Source: an uncultured Pelagibacteraceae bacterium (GTDB taxonomy: Bacteria; Pseudomonadota; Alphaproteobacteria; Pelagibacterales; Pelagibacteraceae). Taken from it: 64,000 nucleotides of DNA. The first letter of the stretch is position 1, and each line of letters begins with the position of its first letter. Both the position numbers and the translations under genes were made by a program. Positions 27,371 through 36,940 of this stretch are shown here, piece by piece. The stretch is from NCBI GenBank assembly GCA_902624635.1, contig CACNYD010000003.1:24593-88592 (forward strand), in the 5' to 3' direction. The notes under the pieces are model-generated. The model saw only the letters and a program-made list of their open reading frames with translations, did no database searches and was not told where the DNA came from.

Positions 27371-28627
27371 ATGCAAAAATATTCAGTTTTCAGTCTAGTT
27401 AAAAATGCTCTTTCAAATCACGAAAATTGGGACTTGGCTTGGAAAGATCCAACTCCAAAGAATGAGTACGACGTTGTTATCATTGGTGGTGGCGGACATG
27501 GTTTAGCAACAGCATACTATTTAGCAAAAGAGCATAATATTACCAACGTTGCAATAATTGAAAAAGGTTGGATCGGCGGAGGTAATGTTGGTCGAAATAC
27601 TACAATAATAAGATCAAATTATATGCATGATGAGAATGCATTATTCAGCGAATTTGGAATGGATCTTTGGAGAAGAATGAGTCAGGATTTAAACTACAAT
27701 GTAATGTTTTCTCCAAGAGGAATAATAAATCTTGCTCACTCAGATGCACAAATGAATACTTATGCTCGAAGAGGGAATTCGATGAGATTAAATGGAATCG
27801 ATGCAGTACTTTTAAATAGGGAAGAGGTGAAAGAAATTATTCCTATGGCTGATTTTTCTCAGAATGTAAGATTCCCAATTTTTGGAGGACTAATGCAGCC
27901 TAGTGCAGGAACAGCTAGACACGATGCTGTTGCATGGGGTTATGCACGTCAAGCAGATGATATGGGTGTAGACATTATTCAAAATTGTGAAGTAATTGGG
28001 TTTGATGTATCTGCAGGAAAAATTAATGGAGTAAGAACTTCTCGTGGAGACATAAAAGCAAAAAAAATTGGGTTATGTGTTGCAGGTAGCACAAATATTT
28101 TAGCTGAAAAATTAAATATGACATTGCCAATTGAGACTCATTTACTTCAGGCATGTGTATCTGAGCCGGTAAAACCAGTTTTAGATAAAGTAGTTACTTT
28201 TGGTGCTGGACATTTTTATATAAGCCAGTCTGATAAAGGAGAAATGGTTATGGGTGGTGATCTTGATGGATACAATAGTTATGCACAAAGAGGCAATCTT
28301 CCAACTCTTCAACATGTTCTTACCGAGGGAATTGCAATGATGCCTTTCTTAAGTAAATTGAAAATGCTGAGAACTTGGGGTGGAATAATGGATATGTCTA
28401 TGGATGGTTCACCAATAATAGACAAAACTCATATTGAAGGTTTGTATTTAAATTGTGGTTGGTGCTACGGTGGATTTAAAGCAACGCCTGCATCTGGTTG
28501 GACATTTGCACACACGATTGCACAAGATAGAGTTCATGAATTGAATGCGGGCTATAGTTTAAATAGATTTAATACTGGTCACTTACTTGATGAAAAAGGA
28601 CTTGGTACAAAAACTTGGATTTCATAA
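27371..28627 (+). CDS. soxB: Heterotetrameric sarcosine oxidase beta subunit (or N-methylglutamate dehydrogenase MgdA)
   Basis: A 418-aa DAO-family flavoprotein with VIIGGGGHGLATAYYL for FAD and the conserved H184 in PSAGTARHDAVAWGYAR, the site of covalent FMN in sarcosine oxidase. The C-terminal NCGWCYGGFKATPASG is family-typical. It is the oxidising subunit: N-methyl amine to methylene-THF plus demethylated amine, with the alpha subunit. It is the first of soxBDAG, all tightly coupled. MgdABCD of the N-methylglutamate pathway has the same order and sizes, and with MgsABC-like genes in the window either role is possible. Confidence 0.88.
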   Translation: MQKYSVFSLVKNALSNHENWDLAWKDPTPKNEYDVVIIGGGGHGLATAYYLAKEHNITNVAIIEKGWIGGGNVGRNTTIIRSNYMHDENALFSEFGMDLWRRMSQDLNYNVMFSPRGIINLAHSDAQMNTYARRGNSMRLNGIDAVLLNREEVKEIIPMADFSQNVRFPIFGGLMQPSAGTARHDAVAWGYARQADDMGVDIIQNCEVIGFDVSAGKINGVRTSRGDIKAKKIGLCVAGSTNILAEKLNMTLPIETHLLQACVSEPVKPVLDKVVTFGAGHFYISQSDKGEMVMGGDLDGYNSYAQRGNLPTLQHVLTEGIAMMPFLSKLKMLRTWGGIMDMSMDGSPIIDKTHIEGLYLNCGWCYGGFKATPASGWTFAHTIAQDRVHELNAGYSLNRFNTGHLLDEKGLGTKTWIS

Positions 28628-28897
28628 ATGCTTCATATAAAATGTCCACACTGTGGAATGAGATCGCAGAATGAATTTTCATATGGTGGTGATGCAACTG
28701 TTAAACGACCAGAATTAGGTGAAGAAATATCTGATCACGATTGGGATAATTTTGTTTACAATAGAAAAAGCTTGAGAGGAAAGCATTGGGAGTTATGGCA
28801 ACATTTATCAGGTTGCAGACAATGGATTAAAGTTCAGAGAGATACAGCTACACACGAAATTTTTAAAACTCTTAAAGCAAACGAAGATATTTCATAA
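28628..28897 (+). CDS. soxD: Sarcosine oxidase delta subunit (or MgdB)
   Basis: An 89-aa protein opening MLHIKCPHCGMRSQNEFSYG, with the CxxC of the zinc site, and a third Cys in the SGCRQWIKVQRDTATHEI block near 62, both diagnostic for SoxD. It is a small zinc-binding structural subunit of the heterotetramer. It begins immediately after the soxB stop and overlaps soxA by one base. Confidence 0.9.
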   Translation: MLHIKCPHCGMRSQNEFSYGGDATVKRPELGEEISDHDWDNFVYNRKSLRGKHWELWQHLSGCRQWIKVQRDTATHEIFKTLKANEDIS

Positions 28898-31893
28898 TGA
28901 CACAAAGTTTTAGATTAGAAACTGGCGGATTAATAAATAGAGATAAAAAAATTTCTTTTAAATTTAATGGTAAAAATTATTTTGGTTATGAGGGAGACAC
29001 TCTTGCTTCTGCATTAATTGCCAATGGAGTTCATTTAATTGGAAGAAGTTTCAAATATCATAGACCAAGAGGTTTTTTTGGTGCTGGGGTTGATGAGCCA
29101 TATGCAATAGTTCAATTATACAGAAACGGTGAAACTGAACCGAATATTAAAGCCACTGAACAAGAACTTTTTGAAGGTCTAGAGGCAAAAAGTGTTAATT
29201 GTTGGCCGAGTGTGAATTTTGATGTTGGAGCTATAAATAATTTTTTAAAAATATTCCTTCCTGCTGGTTTTTATTACAAGACTTTCATGTGGCCAAAAAG
29301 TTTTTGGTATAAAATTTATGAACCATTCATCAGAAAAGCTGCTGGCTTAGGCACCGCATCCATAAAACATGATAAAGAAAGATATGAACATAAATATGAA
29401 TATTGTGATCTGTTAATCACAGGCTCAGGTCCATCTGGATTAGCGAGTGCTTATTCAGCTGCAAAAAATGGTGCTAAAGTAATTCTCGCAGAGGACAAAT
29501 CACGATTTGGAGGAACTCTATTAACCAGTGATGTTAATATAGGTAATCAATCAGGTAAAGAGTGGGCAGATAGTATTGTTTCTGAACTTAAAGAAATGTC
29601 TAATGTTACTATAAAAAACAGGTCTCAAGTTTTTGGTTATTATGATCATAACATGTTAGTTATGTCAGAAAGAATAAGTGACCACTTACCAGAAACAAAA
29701 AAATATCATCCAAAGCAAAGACTTTGGTATATTAGAGCAAAAGAGGTATTAATTTCATCTGGATCAATAGAAAGACCAATTGTATTTGGCAATAATGATA
29801 CTCCAGGTGTGATGCTGTCTTCAGCCGCAAAAGAATACATGAAAGTGTATGGTGTATTAGTTGGAAAAAAACCGCTTGTATTTACAAACAATGATAGTGG
29901 TTATGAAACAGCGATTGAATTCAAAAAGAATGGTGTTGATCCAATAATTTTAGATACAAGAAAAGAACCTCAATCAGAGATTATTGAAGAGGCAAAAAAT
30001 ATGAATATTGATATAAAAAATTCATATGTGGTCGTAGCTGCTCAAGGATATAAAAAGGTAAAATCAGCTGACATAGCTAAAATTTCAGATGATAAAGAAG
30101 AGCTTGGGTCAGTTGAAAATATAAAATGCGATTGTATTTGTGTCTCTGGTTTTTGGACTCCCACAATTCATTTGGCATCACAATCTGGAAATAAAACAAA
30201 ATTTAATGCGGAAATCGATGCATTTGTTCCTGGAACATCTAAACAAAATGAAAAAACTTTAGGGGCTGCTAATGGGATCTACACATTAGAAGAGACTTTA
30301 AAAGACTCTTTTGAAAAAGGAAATCAACTTTCAAAAGAAATTACAAATAATGATAACAAGGTTTCCTTTCCTAATGTTGTTGAAAAAAAATCTACGGTTC
30401 ATGATAAATTTTGGTGCGTACCATTACCAAAGGGAAAAAATTATAAAAGGTTTTTAGATTTTCAAAATGATGTTGCAGTTTCCGACATAGAGATAGCTCT
30501 TAAAGAGGGATATAGGTCTATTGAACACGTAAAAAGATATACTACACTTGGCATGGCTACTGACCAAGGTAAGACAAGTAATCTTAACGGTTTACAATTA
30601 GTGTCGAAAATTGAGAATAAAGTTGTTCCAGCAGTCGGGCACACAACTTTTAGACCACCTTATTCACCAGTTTCTATTGGAGCAATTGTTGGAAGGGAAG
30701 TAGGAAAACATTCAAAACCAACTAGAAAATCTCCAATGCATTCATGGCATGAAAAAAATAATGCAGTCTTTGTTGATGCAGGTGTATGGTTAAGACCAAG
30801 ATATTATAAACGTGGTGATGAAAATTTATTTGAGGCGTCAAAAAGAGAAGCTAAAAATGTAAGAACTAATGTAGGTGTTTGTGACGTCACCACTTTAGGT
30901 AAAATTGATATTAAAGGTCCGGATGCAGCGGAGCTTTTAAATAGAGTTTATACAAATGCCTGGTTAAAACTTCCAGTTAGCAAAGCACGATATGGTGTTA
31001 TGTTGAGAGAAGATGGAATTGTTATGGATGATGGAACAACAACAAGAATATCAGAAAATCATTACCATATGACCACTACAACAGCACAGGCTGCTAATGT
31101 TTTATCACATTTAGAATATTATCTACAGCTTGTTTGGCCAGAGCTAAATGTGAATGTAGTTTCAACTACTGAACAATGGGCAGGAGCTGCAATTGCTGGA
31201 CCAAAATCAAGAGAAGTATTGAAAAAACTTTTTCCAAATTCTGACGTAACGAACGAAGGACTTCCTTTTATGGGCTACATGGAGGGTGATCTATTTGGAG
31301 TAAAAGCTAAAATTTTTAGAATTTCATTTTCTGGTGAACTTGCATACGAAGTAAATGTTGAGTCGGATTATGGATATTTTATGTGGGAAAAAATAATAGA
31401 AGTTGGTGAAGAGTTTGGAATTCAACCATATGGAACAGAAGCACTTTCAACTTTAAGAATTGAGATGGGACATGTTGCAGGTTCAGAGCTTGATGGAAGA
31501 ACTATTCCTTATGACAATTCTCTTGAGGGACTTCTTAGCAAAAAGAAGGATTTTATTGGAAAAAGATCTTTATCAAGAAAAGCTTTTGCAGCTGAGGATA
31601 GACAAAAAATTGTTGGTGTTGTCCCATTAGATAAAAAAACAAGTATTCCAGAGGGATCTCATTTAGTTAAAGATTCAAATGCTCCACTTCCAAATCCAAA
31701 ATTAGGTTATATTTCAGCCTCATGCTGGAGTGTTGAACACGACAATCCATTTTCTTTAGCAATTCTAAAAGATGGTAAGAATATGATAGGAGAAAAGTTA
31801 TTTGTAATGTCACCTTTAAAAAATAAAGTAATTCCAGTTGAGATAGTGTCATCACATTATGTTGACCCGAAAGGTGAGCGAGTTAGGTCATGA
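28897..31893 (+). CDS. soxA: Sarcosine oxidase alpha subunit (or MgdC)
   Basis: A 998-aa protein. Residues 1-100 are the SoxA N-terminal ferredoxin-like domain (GYEGDTLASALIANGV, SFKYHRPRGFFGAG). A pyridine-nucleotide FAD/NAD domain follows (LLITGSGPSGLASAYSAAKNGAKV near 170), and a C-terminal GcvT/THF domain occupies about 605-990 (SFSGELAYEVNVES, STLRIEMGHVAGSELDG). It passes the methyl-derived C1 unit to THF and channels electrons. The length matches SoxA. It overlaps soxG by 4 bases. Confidence 0.92.
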   Translation: MTQSFRLETGGLINRDKKISFKFNGKNYFGYEGDTLASALIANGVHLIGRSFKYHRPRGFFGAGVDEPYAIVQLYRNGETEPNIKATEQELFEGLEAKSVNCWPSVNFDVGAINNFLKIFLPAGFYYKTFMWPKSFWYKIYEPFIRKAAGLGTASIKHDKERYEHKYEYCDLLITGSGPSGLASAYSAAKNGAKVILAEDKSRFGGTLLTSDVNIGNQSGKEWADSIVSELKEMSNVTIKNRSQVFGYYDHNMLVMSERISDHLPETKKYHPKQRLWYIRAKEVLISSGSIERPIVFGNNDTPGVMLSSAAKEYMKVYGVLVGKKPLVFTNNDSGYETAIEFKKNGVDPIILDTRKEPQSEIIEEAKNMNIDIKNSYVVVAAQGYKKVKSADIAKISDDKEELGSVENIKCDCICVSGFWTPTIHLASQSGNKTKFNAEIDAFVPGTSKQNEKTLGAANGIYTLEETLKDSFEKGNQLSKEITNNDNKVSFPNVVEKKSTVHDKFWCVPLPKGKNYKRFLDFQNDVAVSDIEIALKEGYRSIEHVKRYTTLGMATDQGKTSNLNGLQLVSKIENKVVPAVGHTTFRPPYSPVSIGAIVGREVGKHSKPTRKSPMHSWHEKNNAVFVDAGVWLRPRYYKRGDENLFEASKREAKNVRTNVGVCDVTTLGKIDIKGPDAAELLNRVYTNAWLKLPVSKARYGVMLREDGIVMDDGTTTRISENHYHMTTTTAQAANVLSHLEYYLQLVWPELNVNVVSTTEQWAGAAIAGPKSREVLKKLFPNSDVTNEGLPFMGYMEGDLFGVKAKIFRISFSGELAYEVNVESDYGYFMWEKIIEVGEEFGIQPYGTEALSTLRIEMGHVAGSELDGRTIPYDNSLEGLLSKKKDFIGKRSLSRKAFAAEDRQKIVGVVPLDKKTSIPEGSHLVKDSNAPLPNPKLGYISASCWSVEHDNPFSLAILKDGKNMIGEKLFVMSPLKNKVIPVEIVSSHYVDPKGERVRS

Positions 31894-32477
31894 GTTTAAT
31901 TTCTGCATTAGCAAATGTTCATTATCAAGGACAATTCGGGGACTTTGAGGACAAAAAAGGAGATGATCTTTTAAAAATTTCAGAGAAAAAAAATTTATTA
32001 ATTGTACAAATTGTACAGTTTAAAAATTCTAATGTTTCAATTGAAAATATAGATATTGATGGCTTAAAATTAAAAGACACTGCTTTAAATGTGGCTTTCA
32101 ATGAAAATACAAGAATCTTATGGAATGGCCCAAAAAATTGGCTGTTAGTATCCTCAAAAAAAGAGTTAGTCAAAAATATTTCTTTAACGTGTAAAGAAAC
32201 AGATTTTGCGGTGACTGATTTATCTCATTCGAGAGCTGTAATTGAAATAGAGGGGAATTATGTATTAGAGGTTTTAAAAAAAGGATCACCATTTAATTAT
32301 GATATTTTGAAGAAAAATAATTCAATAAATTCTCTTTATAACAATATTGCTTTCACAGTAGATTTGCTAAATGACAAACCATTCAAAGTAAGGTTATTTG
32401 CATTAAGAAGTTTTGGTGAGTCTTTGTACCATTCTATTACTGATGCCTCACTAGAGTTTGGTTACGAAAATAAATAG
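31890..32477 (+). CDS. soxG: Sarcosine oxidase gamma subunit (or MgdD)
   Basis: A 195-aa protein whose coding start overlaps the soxA stop. The sequence is divergent, as SoxG often is, but WNGPKNWLLVSSKKEL near 88 and TDLSHSRAVIEIEGNYVLEVLKKG near 124 match the GcvT-like fold of the gamma subunit. It completes the heterotetramer, where it helps bind tetrahydrofolate. Identification leans partly on operon position. Confidence 0.82.
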   Translation: MSLISALANVHYQGQFGDFEDKKGDDLLKISEKKNLLIVQIVQFKNSNVSIENIDIDGLKLKDTALNVAFNENTRILWNGPKNWLLVSSKKELVKNISLTCKETDFAVTDLSHSRAVIEIEGNYVLEVLKKGSPFNYDILKKNNSINSLYNNIAFTVDLLNDKPFKVRLFALRSFGESLYHSITDASLEFGYENK

Positions 32478-32483
32478 CCTAGA

Positions 32484-33332
32484 TTAATCTCTGGTAGCTA
32501 TATAAACTCCTATTGACGTTATCAAAAAACCTAAAAGATCAGTTACCGTTAGGCTTTCCCCTAAAAAAAACCAAGCCATTAAAGCGGATGTTGCAGGGAT
32601 AAGAAAAAAAATTGAGACTGTCTTGCTCGCAGAATTTTTTTTGATTAAAAACATTAAAATTGTAAAAGCACCAAAAGACACAAGAAGTATTTGATGACCC
32701 ATTGCTAGAAAAAATGTTTTTGTAAATGCTATATATGGTTTTGTAAAAAATATGACAACGAGGATATGAAAAAAACAGCCTCCTACAGCTTGATAAAAAT
32801 TACTTACGGACAAAGGTAAATTATTACTTAATTTTTTTTGCCAAATTGTTGATGCTGTTATTGAAATTAACGCAATTATTGTAGCGACTAGACCTAGCAA
32901 TGGAATCTTCGACCCTAAATCTAATCCTAAAACAAGTGTTGCACCAAAAAATCCAAGTAAAACACCAATCCATTGTTTAAAAGTTACCTTTTCATTTAAG
33001 ATTGGTCCGCTAAGGATATTAGTTAAAATTGGTTGAAGAGTTACAATTAATGCAGCAATACTCGTAGGCATACCAATAGAAATTGAGTAAAAAACTCCCC
33101 CTAGATATAAACCATGAAAAAGAACACCACTTAGGACTGATTCGATTAAGTTTTTTCTTTTTATTATAATGGAATAATTAGAATAAATTGAGAATGATAA
33201 AAATCCAACTGCTACAAAGAAAAAACGAAAAGCAAGGGCAGCAAATGGATCACTATTATCAATGATAGGTTTAGTAGTTATAAATGCAGATGACCAAAGG
33301 ATTATAAAAATAAAAGGAAAAATTTTGATCAT
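32484..33332 (-). CDS. EamA/DMT-family transporter
   Basis: A 282-aa protein of about ten hydrophobic helices in two repeated halves (IFPFIFIILWSSAFITTKP at the start, FFLIPATSALMAWFFLGESLT near the end). The motif pair Pro-Ile and Gly-Glu in LGES is typical of EamA proteins. Such proteins export or import small metabolites, often amino acids, in the inner membrane; the substrate is unknown. It is convergent with soxG (6-base gap). Confidence 0.82.
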   Translation of the reverse strand: MIKIFPFIFIILWSSAFITTKPIIDNSDPFAALAFRFFFVAVGFLSFSIYSNYSIIIKRKNLIESVLSGVLFHGLYLGGVFYSISIGMPTSIAALIVTLQPILTNILSGPILNEKVTFKQWIGVLLGFFGATLVLGLDLGSKIPLLGLVATIIALISITASTIWQKKLSNNLPLSVSNFYQAVGGCFFHILVVIFFTKPYIAFTKTFFLAMGHQILLVSFGAFTILMFLIKKNSASKTVSIFFLIPATSALMAWFFLGESLTVTDLLGFLITSIGVYIATRD

Positions 33333-33445
33333 GTTAAAAAATGACGTAAAATAAGATGAAATACCACAATATTTTATTAAGATTAAAGCTTATTTTGGAC
33401 AATTTATTAATTGTAGCTTCTGACCAAATCAAATAATTTTAACCT

Positions 33446-33844
33446 GTGATTTTGAGATTTTTAAAAATTAGTTTGTTTCTCTCGTCGTTTTTATTTTTGA
33501 CGGGTTTCGTTCCTTTACCTGCTGTTTTGGGACCTGCAATCACAGCAGCTACATCAGGAAATTTAGTTAAAGCTACTGCTCAATTAGTCTTTGATAATGA
33601 ATTTAAGAAAAAAACAGGCAAAAGTTCTCTTGGTTACATCACAGAAGAAGTATCAAAAAATAATCAAGAAAAGCGTTTTAATAAAGATTTCAAAGATCTA
33701 ATTGAAAAAAGAGTAAAAATAGTTCATCAAAAACTAGTTGATCAAAATAATGAAACAAAAATAATTAAAGATTTTAAAATTTTAGTCGAAAAAAGAATTC
33801 AATTAACTCACAAAAAGCTTATACAACAAAAAATTAATCAGTAA
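33446..33844 (+). CDS. Secreted small protein with a short internal repeat, 132 aa
   Basis: The start is a GTG at 33446. An N-terminal hydrophobic segment (FLKISLFLSSFLFLTGFVP) followed by PLPAVLGPAITAATSGN suggests a signal peptide or membrane-inserted start. The C-terminal part repeats the pattern DFKDLIEKRVKIVHQKL / DFKILVEKRIQLTHKKL about 28-32 residues apart, likely amphipathic helices. It overlaps the convergent 138-aa gene by 11 bases. No known family; function unknown. Confidence 0.6.
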   Translation: MILRFLKISLFLSSFLFLTGFVPLPAVLGPAITAATSGNLVKATAQLVFDNEFKKKTGKSSLGYITEEVSKNNQEKRFNKDFKDLIEKRVKIVHQKLVDQNNETKIIKDFKILVEKRIQLTHKKLIQQKINQ

Positions 33845-34250
33845 GATTTAAAAGAATTAATTTTTTTTGGTTTGTTTCTTTACACCACAATTCATAACTT
33901 TCACACATTCTCCATAGGTGATCAAACGCACGTTGAGAAATTTCTAAAGGGAAATGACTTTTGGTGTAATAAAGCTCTGGGTATTGGATTAATTGTTTAA
34001 TCATCATCTCTCTTTGTATTTTTAGTAATCTCATTGTCTCCTCAGGTACTTTTTCATTTTTTTTCTTTAATTCTTTAAACCAATTGTCATGAAATTTACC
34101 ACTGCTTACCTCTTTATAAGTTCTGGAGCCAATAAAACCATCTATGGCATCTATATTAGAAAAACCATTATTTCTTTTTTTAATTTCTGAGACTTCTAAA
34201 TATATTTTTTCTGCTACATGTAAAATATACGGTTTGTCTTTAGATTTCAT
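33834..34250 (-). CDS. Unknown protein coupled to the racemase, 138 aa
   Basis: A soluble, helix-rich protein (HVAEKIYLEVSEIKKRNNG at the start; EISQRAFDHLWRMCESYELW toward the C-terminus) with no signal or membrane segment. Its ATG overlaps the racemase stop as TAATG, so expression is coupled. Its family is not recognised. It could be a partner of the racemase-like enzyme, but nothing in the sequence shows this. Confidence 0.65.
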   Translation of the reverse strand: MKSKDKPYILHVAEKIYLEVSEIKKRNNGFSNIDAIDGFIGSRTYKEVSSGKFHDNWFKELKKKNEKVPEETMRLLKIQREMMIKQLIQYPELYYTKSHFPLEISQRAFDHLWRMCESYELWCKETNQKKLILLNLTD

Positions 34251-34996
34251 TATTTACGATATTTTTTCATTGCCGCATTGGCTAATATCAAATTCGGATC
34301 TAAAAAAATTTTTGAGGTCTTTACTTTACTTAAAGATTTAAATGCAAATATGGCTATAGGTAATTCAGTACACCCTAAAATTATTTTTTTACATTTTTTT
34401 TTAATTAAATAATTTATAGCTGGCTTGATAATTCTACTGGCAGCTTTTACATTTCCCATTTTGACGAATTTTATCGCTTTATTTACAGAATTTTTTTGTA
34501 GAGATTTATTTGGAAAAACAAGATTATAATTTTTATCAAAAAATTTATTGTAAACTCCAGTGTTTAAAGTACCCTCAGTTGCTAATAACCCAATTGATGT
34601 ATTTTTTTTACATTTTTTTTTTGCGTGAATAAACACCTCTTTTGGCATATTTATAATTGGTAATTTTATTCTTTTTCTTAAATCATCATACCAATAGTGT
34701 GCTGTATTACACGGAATAACAATAAACCTACATTTACTTTTTTTAAGTATATTACACCCGTGTAATAAACTTTTTAAAACCAATGAGTATTTTTTTTCAA
34801 ATTCATTATTTTTTTTCCAATCTGATAAATTCTTCGTATGAACGCCTATCGACTCCGGTCTTCCAGGAATATTTGATTTGTTGAAAAGGAGAAACAAAGG
34901 ATATTCTTGATCAATTTTTCCCCTATAAAGGATTGCAAGTTTATTACAAAAGTCTAGGCCAGCTTGTGTGCCCATGCCACCTAAAATTCCAATCAT
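34250..34996 (-). CDS. Aspartate/glutamate racemase family protein
   Basis: A 248-aa protein beginning MIGILGGMGTQAGLDF, a typical Asp/Glu racemase opening. It has both catalytic-cysteine contexts: IPCNTAHYWYDDL near 97 and LGCTELPIAIF near 205. The family racemises aspartate, glutamate or hydantoins by two-cysteine acid-base catalysis without PLP. It could supply D-amino acids for peptidoglycan or act on external D-amino acids. Coupled downstream to the 138-aa gene; substrate not determined. Confidence 0.83.
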   Translation of the reverse strand: MIGILGGMGTQAGLDFCNKLAILYRGKIDQEYPLFLLFNKSNIPGRPESIGVHTKNLSDWKKNNEFEKKYSLVLKSLLHGCNILKKSKCRFIVIPCNTAHYWYDDLRKRIKLPIINMPKEVFIHAKKKCKKNTSIGLLATEGTLNTGVYNKFFDKNYNLVFPNKSLQKNSVNKAIKFVKMGNVKAASRIIKPAINYLIKKKCKKIILGCTELPIAIFAFKSLSKVKTSKIFLDPNLILANAAMKKYRK

Positions 34997-35096
34997 CCTA
35001 ATTTTATTTTATTGATTTTAAATTTTATTATTGGCTACAAATATACAAATATAATCAAATTGTAAATCTTATAGCCAATAATTTATATAATGAAAA

Positions 35097-35303
35097 TTAT
35101 GCAGTTTTTAAGTTAACTGCTGAAGGACCTTTAGGACCATCTTCAACATCGAAAGTCAAAGCTTGACCCTCATCTAAACCGTTCATACCAGCATCTCTTA
35201 CAGCTGAAACATGTACAAACACATCTTTTTCTTTATCATCTCTTTCAATAAAACCAAACCCTTTGGTTGGATTGAACCATTTTACTTTTCCTTGTAGACT
35301 CAT
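35097..35303 (-). CDS. cspA: Cold-shock domain protein
   Basis: A 68-aa single cold-shock domain with RNP1 KGFGFI and RNP2 VFVHVSAV. It binds single-stranded RNA/DNA as a chaperone. The protein is standard family length and stands alone with gaps of about 100 bases on both sides. The upstream 120 bases are AT-rich and may form a cold-shock leader, but no defined box was seen. Confidence 0.95.
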   Translation of the reverse strand: MSLQGKVKWFNPTKGFGFIERDDKEKDVFVHVSAVRDAGMNGLDEGQALTFDVEDGPKGPSAVNLKTA

Positions 35304-35422
35304 ATTTTTTCTTTTCGTTTTAATGTTTATTAATTTATTACTTAAATTAAAGTAATAATGTCTTTCTTTATAATTTAATCAGTTTTGTCAACAAAATAGA
35401 CTATTTTTTGAATATTTAATTT

Positions 35423-35890
35423 TTAAGTGTTGTTAATTAACTTTGATAAATAAATAGAATTTTTATCCTCCTTATAATGAGCAAACGGTTTACAGGGCTT
35501 AAATCCACATAAATCAAATAATTTTCTTGCTGGTTTAAAGAATATCCCTGCTCCAGTTTCTATGCTAATTCGTTCAATATTTAATTTTTTAGCTTCATCA
35601 AACAAATGATTAATAAGTTTAACTCCATTCCCTTTATTCCTAAAATCATCATGTAATCTTATTGATTTAAATTCACCATGATCTTTATTTAAAATTTTAA
35701 GAGCACCGCAACCTATCAAGTTGTTATCATCCCATAAACTCCAAAATTTTATAGATGGTACTTTTAAACCTTCAATATCTAAAACATGAGCACTTCCTTC
35801 AGGAGAAGCTTCCCTTAGTTCTATAAAATGTTTTTTTAAAAGTTCATTGACATCTGAATTGTCAAAGTTTCCCTCAATAGTTTTAAACAT
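35423..35890 (-). CDS. GNAT family N-acetyltransferase
   Basis: A 155-aa protein with acetyl-CoA-binding motif A in SIRLHDDFRNKGNGVKLINHL near 74-94 and a C-terminal ISIETGAGIFFKPARKLFDLCGF block typical of GNAT enzymes. The acceptor is unknown. It starts at the stop of purK (one-base overlap), so it is transcribed at the end of the purEK unit. Confidence 0.85.
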   Translation of the reverse strand: MFKTIEGNFDNSDVNELLKKHFIELREASPEGSAHVLDIEGLKVPSIKFWSLWDDNNLIGCGALKILNKDHGEFKSIRLHDDFRNKGNGVKLINHLFDEAKKLNIERISIETGAGIFFKPARKLFDLCGFKPCKPFAHYKEDKNSIYLSKLINNT

Positions 35891-36936
35891 TACAAAATTT
35901 TTGTTAAATGACCCATTTTTCTTTTATCTTTTATTTCTTTTTTTAGATAATCAAAAAAAAATTCATTATCGTTTAAATTCATATTTTGTCTATATGGTGT
36001 GATTTGATTACCTATAAGATTTATCATTTCTGCATTATGTAATTTTTTTAGAGGAATTTGCTCTAAAGAACAAACTGCCCTTATATGATTTTCAAACTGA
36101 CTGATATTAAAAGCATTAATAGTTAAATGTCCAGAATTATGAACTCTAGGTGCGATTTCATTTACATATAGATTATCATTTCTATCAATAAAAAATTCCA
36201 CACAAAGTGTACCAATATATTTTAATTCCTCCGAAATTTGTTTACTCCATTCTCTAGATTGTTTAATAAGTTTATCACTTATTTCAGCAGGAATTTTAGA
36301 TTTTTTTAAAATTTGATTTTCATGAGTATTTTCTATTGCTTCATAAATTTCGTATCTGTTAATACCAAATCTTGTAATTATTACGGAAATTTCTTTTTTT
36401 AATTTAATCAATTTTTCAAGAATATATTCTTTTGAAAAATCTATATTTAAACTATTTAATTCTTTTAGTGATTTAATAGGATATTGACCTTTCCCATCAT
36501 AACCCATAGTTGTTGTTTTCAAAATTCCTGGCAAAAAATCATCAAGAGTTTCTAAATCTGATTTTTTTTTTATACTAACATATCTTGTTGTTCTAATATT
36601 TAATTTATTTACAAAATCTTTTTCAGCTAAACGATGTTGTATTAATCTATTTATAGATGGTTTTGGATTAACTGTTTTAAATTTATTTATTTCATTTAAA
36701 GTTTCATAGGGAATATTTTCGAATTCATACGTAATTATGCTTACCTTTTTAACAAAATCGTTAATTTTATTTTTATCTTTGTAATTAGCAAATATGAATT
36801 CATCACAAAAATTTTGTGCAGGTGCATCTTGATCATCAGAGTAAACTATAGTTTTAATATTTAATTTTTTTGCTGCAACAGTCAACATACTACCTAATTG
36901 ACCACCACCTAGAATTCCTAATCTAATTTCAGACAT
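35890..36936 (-). CDS. purK: N5-carboxyaminoimidazole ribonucleotide synthase
   Basis: A 348-aa ATP-grasp protein starting SEIRLGILGGGQLGSMLTVA. It has KTTTMGYDGKGQYPI near 135 for nucleotide binding, and VEFFIDRNDNLYVNEIAPRVHNSGH near 245 with the metal-binding Glu/Asn and the family signature. It converts AIR plus bicarbonate and ATP to N5-CAIR in purine synthesis. It follows purE with a 4-base gap. Confidence 0.93.
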   Translation of the reverse strand: MSEIRLGILGGGQLGSMLTVAAKKLNIKTIVYSDDQDAPAQNFCDEFIFANYKDKNKINDFVKKVSIITYEFENIPYETLNEINKFKTVNPKPSINRLIQHRLAEKDFVNKLNIRTTRYVSIKKKSDLETLDDFLPGILKTTTMGYDGKGQYPIKSLKELNSLNIDFSKEYILEKLIKLKKEISVIITRFGINRYEIYEAIENTHENQILKKSKIPAEISDKLIKQSREWSKQISEELKYIGTLCVEFFIDRNDNLYVNEIAPRVHNSGHLTINAFNISQFENHIRAVCSLEQIPLKKLHNAEMINLIGNQITPYRQNMNLNDNEFFFDYLKKEIKDKRKMGHLTKIL

Positions 36937-36940
36937 TGAA

